Source: Schistosoma haematobium (Eukaryota; Platyhelminthes; Trematoda; Strigeidida; Schistosomatidae). From it: 64,000 nucleotides of DNA. Position 1 is the stretch's first letter. Every line of letters starts with the position of its first letter. The notes under the pieces are model-generated. The model was not told where the DNA came from and made no database searches. It saw nothing but the letters and a program-made list of their open reading frames with translations. The translations under genes and the position numbers were made by a program. The DNA lies in NCBI RefSeq assembly GCF_000699445.3, contig NC_067202.1:5350458-5414457 (forward strand), given 5' to 3'. This document shows positions 56,185 through 64,000 of this stretch, in pieces.

Positions 56185-56340
56185 TTTATTTGAGATCCTG
56201 GGTCCTGGGTTCAAATCCCACAAGTGGGATCATGGATGTGCTCTGTTGAGGAGTCCCTTACGGGAACGAAATAGTCCTCCAATACTTCCAGGTTTTTAAT
56301 GGTGGTTTGACATTGATCAATCCATGATCTCATTTATTTT
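56185..56340 (+). repeat. SINE-B fragment, hammerhead mutated
   Basis: B-box 'gggttcaaatccc', then TTGAGGA (first core base changed), shortened stem II loop, GAAA, and a changed helix III. Confidence 0.65.
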
Positions 56341-57000
56341 ATATTAGTAAATGATATTACCAAGTAGTTAGTTAGTAGTTTGTGAGACGGTGACGATAAT
56401 AACATTTAGTTGTCAACATTATTTTCTCATGAAAATATAGGAAAACATCGTATTTGTTGTCATTGAAGTAAATTAAACTGTCTTACTTTTAATTCCACTT
56501 TTCTATTGTATCTATTATCTCTGACGTATGATTTTATCGTACAGATAACAAGCTTAATAGTCTCAGTACGAATATCGACAGTGAGATGGAAGTATAATCA
56601 AATAGAATGAAGGAACGAATTGAGCGAAGAAATTTCTTTTCAATTAGTTTTTCATCATGGCTCTACACTAATATAGATAAGTATGATTTACAATAATGAT
56701 ATAATACTCATCGAGTGGATACGTTGCGTAATAGTTACATAATGACCTTTAAATTAACATTCAGTAATTGGAAGAGAGAGGATTATTAATATTCAAAGTA
56801 ATCAAGAAGTTACTACGTTGCGTAATGTAAGAAACAAAGAAGGAACAGAATTTTAACGGATGGTCAATAGGATAGTAGTTACGTAAAAATCAAGAGATGA
56901 ATGTTGAGAAGTTATAAGGTTCAAAAGCAACAGAAACAAAATTGCAAAAATTAAAAAAAAAGAAGTGGAAGAAGTATGAAAAATAGTTCTTATGATGGAA
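56341..57000. other. Intergenic, nothing recognised
   Basis: AT-rich sequence downstream of the PLE's end. No gene. Confidence 0.35.
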
Positions 57001-57003
57001 ATT

Positions 57004-58893
57004 TTATATTGAAGGCCAGGGCAGAGAAAGTGGTTGTACGAATCTCTTTTGGATGCAAAGGTCAGGTTTGTGAACATGAATTGCGATGGCTTCCGCAATC
57101 TGTAAAAGCCGCACTCGTAAACCATGTGGTAGATTTGATGGAATATTGTAGATAATCTTAAAAGCTTTATTCAATTCGACTTGATGACCTGTGTCAACCA
57201 AGTGCGAGAGAATAGAACCTTTAGTCATTTTCACCTGTCCTTGCTTAGCCATGTCGGATGATGTTCTGTAATACGGTAACGGACCTGCCGAATTGTACGC
57301 CCTATGTAACTGGCTCCACAGGAGCAGTTGAAATGATAGATAGATACACATAGATTTGGCGAATTCTGGCAGTCTGTCTTTAATGGATGTTCTTATTTTC
57401 GGGTGGTTGTAGAAGATGACATTTAATTTGGCAGCATTAAATGTTTTTTTGTACAGATCTTCCTAGTTTCTGAGTCATGACTTCTTCAATGGTGTCATTT
57501 ATTAATTGTAGTTTTATGAATAATACCTTCTTGGGGACGCTGGGTATTTTTGTCCTTGTTTTCTTCTCCGTCATATGTTTGTCGATGAATTTCATTGGGT
57601 ACCCATTCAGACTGAGTAGGTTTCGAATATTGTTCAATTCTTCTTCAATGGTGTCTTCAGAGCAGATCATTCTAGCACAATGTGCCAAGATCTTTATCAA
57701 GTTCCTTTTGTATCTGATTGGAACTGCACTCTGGAAATGAGTGTATTGACCTGCTGCTGACTTTCTGTGTAGCCTTCTTTTTATAGTTCCGTCTGTTCTT
57801 CTAGTTAGTTGGACGTCTAGAAAAGATATGCTGTTATTCTGTTCATCTTCTGATGTAAAGTTAATTGATAGATGAACGTTATTAAATATATTAAGTAAAT
57901 TGTGCTTATCATTTTCTTTTTCTAATACTATGAAGGTATCATCTATATAGCGATAATAATTTGGTAAATGGGTAATTGTACTTTTAAGTGGTCCATTTTC
58001 CAGTTTTGCAAGGAAAATATTAGCCAGTAGAGGGCCCAATGGTGATCCCATGGCGACTTCATCTAGTTGTCTATAGTATTCATTGTCAAATCTGAATTGG
58101 ACGTTCATAGTGCATCTAAGAATTAACTGTTTTATCGCGGATGCGGGAATCAGGGTTTCTATGCGTCTCGCCGTTAGTTCATTGCAAATAAAATCAACCG
58201 TATCGAGTAGTGGAATATTAGTGAATAATGATGATACGTCAAGTGATATCATGAATTTATTCTTGACTGATAGAATTTTTATGTTCTCAACAAATTCACA
58301 GAAATCTTTAAAACTATGTCTGACAATTTCTTTGTGTAATGGTTGAAGAATTTGCACTAACCATTTTGCTAAATGATGATACGCTGAGTTATTCATATCT
58401 AATACTGGTCGAAGGGGCAAGCCACTTTTGTGTATTTTCGGTAGGCCATATAGTCTTGGTGTAATTGTTCCTGTAGGTTTCAACATTTTGAACACTTTTT
58501 CTGAAATAAAACCTTATTGATAATTTCTTTCAGTGAATCAGTTAGTTGTTTTTCAATCTTATCTGCTACGTTGTTCTTCACAGCCAGTTTCTGAAATTTG
58601 CTTTTATCATTTAGAAGGGCTTTCATTTTGTTTATATAGTCATTTTTATCCATGAGTACTATCCCATATCCTTTGTTAGGTTTCGTGATTAATAAATTGT
58701 CATTAGTTTTAAGTTTTCTTAGAGCTTCTGTATGTTTTTTCGTCAAAATCCCTTTCGTGTTATGTCTATGATTTAAGTATTTAAAACAACAGTCGACTAG
58801 TGTTGATTTAAATCTTTCGACGTTATCTTTTGATGAAGTTACTAGTTCTGACGTTTGAGCATAAAAATTTTCGAATTGAATTTCAACGTCCAT
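57004..58893 (-). mobile_element. Penelope-like element: reverse transcriptase plus GIY-YIG endonuclease
   Basis: Order on minus: N-terminal linker (58893-58480, LLITKPNKGYGIVLMDK), RT palm (58495-57437: RLYGLPKIHKSGLPLRPV, SLDVSSLFTNIPL, VAMGSPLGPLLANIFL, YRYIDDTFIVLE with both aspartates, SFLDVQL), then GIY-YIG domain (57351-57004: SYIGRTIRQ in a shifted frame, ILSHLVDTGHQV, IAEAIAIHVHKPDLCIQKRF). PLE RTs are related to telomerase and the GIY-YIG domain cuts target DNA. Two or three frameshifts (about 58490, 57350-57430 and within GIY-YIG) disable it, but motifs are well kept, so it is relatively young. Confidence 0.9.
57437..58495 (-). CDS. PLE reverse transcriptase reading frame
   Basis: 352-codon open frame with all RT motifs through YIDD. 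It overlaps the upstream frame by 16 bases in a different phase: upstream ...LFQKKCSKC ends where this frame reads ...VFKMLKPTGTI. The original protein was therefore continuous and one indel separates them. Confidence 0.85.
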   Translation of the reverse strand: MFKMLKPTGTITPRLYGLPKIHKSGLPLRPVLDMNNSAYHHLAKWLVQILQPLHKEIVRHSFKDFCEFVENIKILSVKNKFMISLDVSSLFTNIPLLDTVDFICNELTARRIETLIPASAIKQLILRCTMNVQFRFDNEYYRQLDEVAMGSPLGPLLANIFLAKLENGPLKSTITHLPNYYRYIDDTFIVLEKENDKHNLLNIFNNVHLSINFTSEDEQNNSISFLDVQLTRRTDGTIKRRLHRKSAAGQYTHFQSAVPIRYKRNLIKILAHCARMICSEDTIEEELNNIRNLLSLNGYPMKFIDKHMTEKKTRTKIPSVPKKVLFIKLQLINDTIEEVMTQKLGRSVQKNI

Positions 58894-59226
58894 AGGATTA
58901 AATGTTCATTTTGAATTTCACTACCAACTTGACTATTAATCCTACTGAATATATGAAGATTATTGAAACTTTTTCTGATAAATGTCATATATATATAATC
59001 CTTAGTGGTATTATTAACTGATGATCGAAGTCAGACATTGTGTATTCACTTGTGTGAAAGTGATCGTTACGATTAACCCAGAATGTTTCATTATAGAATA
59101 CAAGTACTAATAGTACGTAAGGCATGTGCTTTATGGTTCAACTAGCAGATTAGTTAGTGTTTCAACTCCACTATCTAATTATGTGATGGAGAAAATTTTT
59201 ATAGCTCAAAATAGGAGTATTAGGAA

Positions 59227-59418
59227 TTTTTTGGTGGAGTTTTGTTCTCTGAGCTGAATGGTTTGGTCGTGGAGCTTTCATTGTTCTTCTGAACGACATC
59301 ATCAGCACAAACTTCAAATAGAAGTTCAAATAGAAGCTCCACGACCAAACCATCCAGCTCAGAGAATAAAACTCCACAAAAATCATCCGCCTGAGCTACA
59401 AATCTTCTCCACCATCTC
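59227..59418. mobile_element. 192-bp inverted-repeat element with 12-bp target duplication
   Basis: Flanked by GAGTATTAGGAA at 59215-59226 and 59419-59430. Arms 59231-59279 and 59334-59377 are inverted (gagctgaatggtttggtcg against cgaccaaaccatccagctc). Its right end 'catccgcctgag' complements the left end of the element at 4273. It lies about 330 bp beyond the PLE start codon, so it could be PLE-derived. Confidence 0.72.
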
Positions 59419-59734
59419 GAGTATTAGGAACGTTGTATTCTCTGAGCTAAAACAGTCTAATTGTCAACTTGTCGTTGAACACCTAGGCAATATCATCAGT
59501 AATTGCTTCAGAAAGAAGTGAAGTGTTAGAGTTTCTTTAAAATTTACTAATAAATTGATATTATTGATTTTCAGAAAATCTCAATAACAAAATGTGGGTT
59601 ATTAGGACATTTAACATAGGAAGTTCAGTAACTTTAATCATGACCAGTGAATTGTAGCCACATTAGAATGGGGTAAACATCAATGATATAATCGGATATC
59701 CAAAAAAACAATACTGGGAATTGAACAAGATCGG

Positions 59735-59990
59735 AAACCCTCAGCAGGAATCGAACCCAGGGCCTTCGGTCTCGTGCACGAACGCTTAAACTCTAGACAA
59801 CTGAGCCACCATTCAACGACTTTAATGTCTAACTTCAGTCAATCCACGAAATTCTGCGACCATCATTCAGTGCACTAAGATAGATACCTGTCTCTACCTG
59901 ACAGCGATTAGCTCCACTGGTTACAGCTTCTCACTAGAAATCCGAGAATTTACTCATGAAGCTAGTCACTAGTGAGCATATGGTAATTAT
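59735..59990 (-). repeat. SINE-B 5' part
   Basis: Minus-strand B-box-like 'gggttcgattcctgctg' and A-box-like 'agttgtctagagtttaagc', then the family's 5' leader. The hammerhead part is absent. Confidence 0.65.
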
Positions 59991-60024
59991 TAGTCTGGGG
60001 TTGTGGAGATTATTAAGTTTTTGA

Positions 60025-60300
60025 TTAAGATCATGAACCGAGTGATGTTAGACCATCACTGAAAACTTGGAAGCAATGGAATGCCGTTTTGTCTTATTGT
60101 GCAACTCCTGAGAAGTGTACCTCCACGATCCAGCTCGCGGCGTTCAGTGGTCTAGGGGTCAGCTGGTCACACGCGAGACTGGGGGCCCTGGGCTCGGACC
60201 CTACTGGCGGCATCGTAAATGCGCACCACTGAGGAGTCCCGTAATAGGACGAGACATTGCTTCCAGATTTTTCACGGTGGTCTAGCTTCAATTGTATGAT
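60025..60300. repeat. Inverted pair of SINE-B copies
   Basis: Minus 3' part (60025-60140) joined directly to a plus copy (60140-60300) with A-box-like 'agtggtctaggggtcagc', core CTGAGGA and stem II intact, but GAAA changed to GAGA and helix III lost. Confidence 0.65.
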
Positions 60301-60477
60301 GATTTCAACTTTTAGAATTACATTTTTAAGTGTCAGATTATATTGGAAAATGCTTTATCAATCAACTCTTAAAAATAGATAATGTCTATTTAATACACTG
60401 AACATTTCCTTCCTAAAAAACATAGAAATAAGTTATTTCCATATTCATCAGAACAAAGTACAGTTAAGTTTCAACTA

Positions 60478-60620
60478 AAGTTGAATAATGGCTAACAATG
60501 GAATAGAGAACGTATGTTTAGTCTTATTGGGAACTCGTCAGTTAGATGTGCCAGAATTCTACCATTGATGATCACATTAGCCACTAACCACTGAGCTACT
60601 ACATTCAAAAGTTTACTACT
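60478..60620 (-). repeat. Smalpha-like retroposon, hammerhead GAAA mutated
   Basis: Minus strand has CTGACGAG intact and 'ctattccattgttagcc', but the second core strand reads CTAAAC where GAAAC is needed. Confidence 0.6.
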
Positions 60621-60954
60621 AATCCCAATCAAACTTATACAAAACTTTGTGATTGGATAAAAATATTGAAAGAATCCTCTTAGAATGCCGATACACCAAT
60701 AGAGACTGATCAGTTGCAAACCTTAATTTGATTAAAGCAAACTAGAAAAATGTAGCAGAATAAGGTGAATTTATCTATTTCATGGGTTCGCGTTATTTGT
60801 TTGAAACAATAATTAAATATTGAATTCATTTATTGTATTGTTTGTTTGAATCATCCCATTGATGTTTAGGACTGTAATTGACCAGTCACTTATTGGCATC
60901 TGTGCATCCTGTACGGATTGCTTCGACATTGTATTTAGTTACAAGCATTGTAAA

Positions 60955-61130
60955 CAAAAGTGGACGATGGCTAGCAATGGAATCGACGACACATGTTTCG
61001 TCCTAGTTGGGACTTGTCAGTTGGATGTAATTGCATGTTCACTCCGAGACTCAAACCCAGTACCATTCGCTTCAAACGCCATCCCGTTATCCACTTAGTT
61101 ACTGAGTCTAAATAGCCGTTAGTAATCATT
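60955..61130 (-). repeat. Smalpha-like retroposon, one core base lost
   Basis: Minus strand: 'actcagtaactaagtggata' start, B-box 'gggtttgagtctc', then TACATCCAACTGACAAGTCC, AACTAGGACGAAACATG and 'gattccattgctagcc'. Core CTGACAA differs from CTGANGA at G8. Confidence 0.7.
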
Positions 61131-61779
61131 ATTTACAATCAATGTACAGACTACTTTATATCACATAAAGATAAGTAGAGTAATGAGAGGTGTGGAGAAA
61201 CTTTAAAATGTTAGACTGGTTGAATACTTGTACGTTGCTAGAAAATGAAAACTGTCAGTGAATGAAAATAAAGAGAATCCTAACCGACGAAATCATTTTA
61301 CCTAAGCTGTACATTTGTATTCATCGTTGTTTGGTAAATATATAAGTTTATAGAAGGGTAAAAGAAATCGGGTCTGTTATAACTCTCTACTTTTCTTCGT
61401 CTTTATGAATGGAACGTTAATGTTCATTAAAGGAATATCTACATTATATACACTTTCAATGTCTATTCAACAAGACTTCAACACGACTCAGATCAAGAAC
61501 ACATGATTAGTCTGACTAGAAGGTAAATACATTTCCACATCAAAAACCGACAATAAACCGACACAATCCAACAACAATCAATAATCAATAATAAGAATAG
61601 TAGAATATATAACTCATCTAACGCCTGTCAGACTATCTACAAATCTGACTAAACAAACAACCAATCATTATCATTCTCTCCCACATATCAGGATCATAAT
61701 ATGATTCGTGATATCAAATATCTAAAGAGGATTGCGCAATAATAAGGAGGTTAGAGAAGAATAGGTAGATGAAAGTAAC

Positions 61780-61890
61780 TTATGGATCAGAAATATGAAA
61801 GATAACTGTCTACTTAACAGATATGAAGGGGAAATAGAAAACGTGATGGTCATAATAATCATGGGAAATTGTTAGCGGATAATAATAACT
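61780..61890. repeat. PLE-associated non-coding repeat
   Basis: Matches 26450-26565: 'tggatcagaaatatgaaag', 'ttaacagatatgaagggga', 'gaaattgttagcggataat'. Confidence 0.5.
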
Positions 61891-61929
61891 GATTATGAAT
61901 TAACAGAATACGTCGATCGATTCATGATT

Positions 61930-62295
61930 TCAATCAAAAGCTTAACAATCTCCACAACCACTAAACTGATAATTACCATTTGCTCACTAGTGACTAGCTT
62001 CGTGAGAAAATTCTCGGAGTTCTGGCGAGAAGTCGTGACCAGTGGAACTAATCCATGTCGGATAGAGATAGGTATCTACCTCAGTACAATGGAACATGGT
62101 CGCGCAACTTCGTGAATTGGTTGAAGTTAGACATTAAAACCATTGGATGCCAGCTCAGTGATCCAGTAGGTTAAGCGTTAGCGCGCGAGACTTAAGGCAC
62201 TGCTGAGGAGTCCCACAATAAGACGAAACTGCCGTACAGTGCTTCCAGGTTTTCAATGATTGTCTAACATCAATCGGTTCATGATTTCGATCAAA
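61930..62295 (+). repeat. SINE-B retroposon, long copy
   Basis: The longest 5' part seen ('gaaaattctcggagttctgg', 'gttggttgaagttagac'-like), A-box-like 'cagtgatccagtaggttaag', no clear B box, hammerhead 62195-62245, then the usual 3' end. Confidence 0.75.
62195..62245 (+). ncRNA. Hammerhead ribozyme, core intact, helix III weakened
   Basis: Core CTGAGGA at 62203-62209, stem II GTCC/AGAC (three pairs), GAAA, cleavage site GTA ending 62236 (GUA is an allowed site), helix I of eight pairs AGGCACTG/CAGTGCTT including one G-U. Helix III ACTG/CCGT has one mismatch. Confidence 0.6.
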
Positions 62296-62299
62296 AGAA

Positions 62300-62430
62300 T
62301 ACATAATAATAACAGATGTAAAACAAGATCAAAGTACATTGAAGAAGAGAATTAAGGCCAAGGAAGGATAAGCGATTGGACGCATTATTTTTTGTACACA
62401 AAGTCCGGGCTTTAATTAATGGATCGTCCG
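62300..62430 (-). mobile_element. PLE 3'-end fragment
   Basis: Minus strand encodes KPGLCVQK-type residues and then non-coding sequence matching 27000-27115 ('gatcttgttttacatctgtt' region). Only the last codons and 3' UTR of a PLE. Confidence 0.6.
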
Positions 62431-62529
62431 AAAGATAATTCTCTTCACTGAATTCTCTTTATTTTTTTGGAATGACACAGCGGACTACTTTGATTATATA
62501 TCTTGTAATTTGACTTATCTATTATATAG

Positions 62530-62655
62530 ATGCTGGGTTCGAATCTCACGATGTGGGATTGTGGATGAGCACTGCTGAGAAGTCCTACAATGAGACGAAA
62601 CGGCTGTCCAGTGCTTCCAGGTTTAACTTCAATTGATTCATGATCTCAACTATTG
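62530..62655 (+). repeat. SINE-B fragment, hammerhead one base short
   Basis: B-box 'gggttcgaatctcac', core CTGAGAA (G8 to A), GAAACGGCTGTC and 'cagtgcttccagg'. Confidence 0.68.
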
Positions 62656-63055
62656 AAAATACACATACATCTTTTATTATCTAAGTGTGTATAGAACTAA
62701 CATAGATTACTATATTCATCTCATAGTTGTTCGTTGATTTATTTCATAGTAAGTCTAAAAGTTGAACTGCTTACCTTATCATATTCTTTTTCGTTTTTCT
62801 ACTTGTCAGAGTCACAAATTATGTCACATTTCTGCGTATTTTAGAAAAGAATCTTCTATTTGTCTACTTATCCATTTGTGTAACTTTACATGTAAGACTA
62901 TTTTGCTATGTTCAAGATTAGTAGTTCATGTTTTACTGTTTGTGTGAAATGACGAAGTCATGTATTATTATTATTATGATGAATATTATTAGTACCTGTT
63001 AAGAAGATGAGTAATTTTGTTTAAAATCACTATAATTATGAAAAGCACGTATTGT

Positions 63056-63510
63056 TACTCGAAATGCTCTCACATAGCCACGCGCATACAACCACTGCCA
63101 GGGAAGTCCTACTTATTGCCTGCTCGTGAAGGAGGTGTTTTTTAGGAAATCGAGAGGACGAAAAGCGAATGTCCGTCGCTTGGTGGTGGATATGGAGGAT
63201 CCAACTTAGGGAGCTGGAAACCCTGATTCCAAATCAATAGTGCACATGGATTCCACGATCCTGGTGGAACAAACGGCGTATGAACCTACCGTTGGTCATC
63301 AGCTACCATTAGACTGCATCTCCTGACGTCGCTGCATTGTCTTGTGGATCAGACCTTTGGATCTAGGGCTCGGGGAGTGACCCTCTAAGAAAACTACCTG
63401 TTACGATCTGAGTACCCGGGCAGTGTCAAGGCTCACACACAAATCGAATGATTTATGTCGTGCATATCTATTTGGTGCCCCTTTTTACCAATGTTTGTGT
63501 GTTCAAATGA
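63056..63510 (+). repeat. RepA retroposon copy, 5'-truncated
   Basis: From 'cgaaatgctctcacatagcc' to 'ttttaccaatgtttgtgtg' and an AAAT-type tail. Confidence 0.75.
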
Positions 63511-63914
63511 ACAAATAAAACACCCATTTAAGAAGTAGCTAACCATGTATTCCATGTGTGGTTTCTGTATATTCAAAATGTTCAATTGGTGCATGGTTAG
63601 TATTACAGACATCTGAGCATATGTTGTAAGTGATTACGTTAGTTAGTTGAGTACATTTCATCAGCTAAGTTTGTTTTCCACTTACGAATAATAATTTACA
63701 ATAACTAGAAGTATGACTTAGGCAGTTATGATCGATCACCGCTTGTTAGTAATCCTCCTAAATTAGGAAAATACTTCGATGGACACAATTCTAATGCATG
63801 CTGGTGAATAATTGTACTAAATGTCAAATGATTCAGCAAGAAAACTGAAAGAAAGATATAAGCTTTTGAATTTGTCACAACCTTTTTTGTGTGTTTATTT
63901 CATTAATTTCGTGT

Positions 63915-64000
63915 CGGATGGAGATAGTTACCCACCTCAAATAGTGAATGAATGGGTTGAGCAAGGTTACAGATCGATTGAAGTTGGACATTAACACCGT
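63915..64000 (+). repeat. SINE-B 5' end, cut by the window
   Basis: 'tcggatggagatagttaccc' and 'gttggacattaacaccgt' are the family's 5' part. The tRNA-like and hammerhead parts would follow beyond position 64000. Confidence 0.65.

Noticed and set aside
57477..58346. Plus-strand ORFs at 57477 and 58083
   Set aside because: Antisense shadows of the PLE reverse transcriptase.

Overview
This window is schistosome (Schistosoma sp.) nuclear DNA. The evidence is spliced genes with very short 5' introns and long 3' introns, AT-rich codon use, and a dense load of schistosome-type retroelements. The elements include RTE/CR1-like LINEs, Penelope-like elements (PLEs) with a GIY-YIG endonuclease, solo LTRs, and tRNA-like short retroposons carrying hammerhead-ribozyme sequence. 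The Smalpha-type hammerheads suggest the mansoni/haematobium side of the genus rather than S. japonicum; that is inference.

Three protein-coding genes can be supported. (1) ARPC2, the Arp2/3 complex subunit 2, is on the minus strand at 6675-7243. Only the first three exons (about the first half of the protein) are visible. (2) NDUFV1, the 51-kDa FMN/NADH-binding subunit of mitochondrial complex I, is on the plus strand at 19163-40224. Ten exons cover essentially the whole protein, with introns growing from 35 bp at the 5' end to 5.5 kb near the 3' end. (3) An unrecognised two-exon gene of about 615 codons lies at 46294-50042 (+), followed by a polyadenylation signal. ARPC2 and NDUFV1 are housekeeping genes and I see no functional link between the three.

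Layout. 1-6.6 kb: LTR copy, decayed LINE, inverted-repeat element and other repeats. 6.7-7.2 kb: ARPC2. 7.9-8.5 kb: RTE fragment. 10.7-14.4 kb: an LTR element with two near-identical 416-bp LTRs, a 4-bp target duplication and no coding capacity. 14.4-18.2 kb: nothing recognised. 18.2-18.9 kb: LINE relic. 19.0-40.3 kb: NDUFV1, with introns holding LINE, PLE, LTR and short-retroposon insertions, among them an almost complete 4.4-kb antisense LINE with a 12-bp target duplication. 40.6-46.0 kb: nested LINEs, a long perfect-looking hairpin, solo LTR and RTE fragment. 46.3-50.4 kb: unknown gene. 50.4-64 kb: repeats, including a PLE with reverse transcriptase and GIY-YIG domains at 57.0-58.9 kb.

The most interesting signal is a repeated tRNA-like retroposon (called SINE-B here) with pol III A/B-box-like sequence and a minimal hammerhead ribozyme using core CTGAGGA. 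At least three copies (45.4, 51.9 and 62.2 kb) keep every conserved core base. It is distinct in sequence from the Smalpha hammerhead, whose copies here are all mutated. Family names SINE-B and RepA are labels used only in this report.
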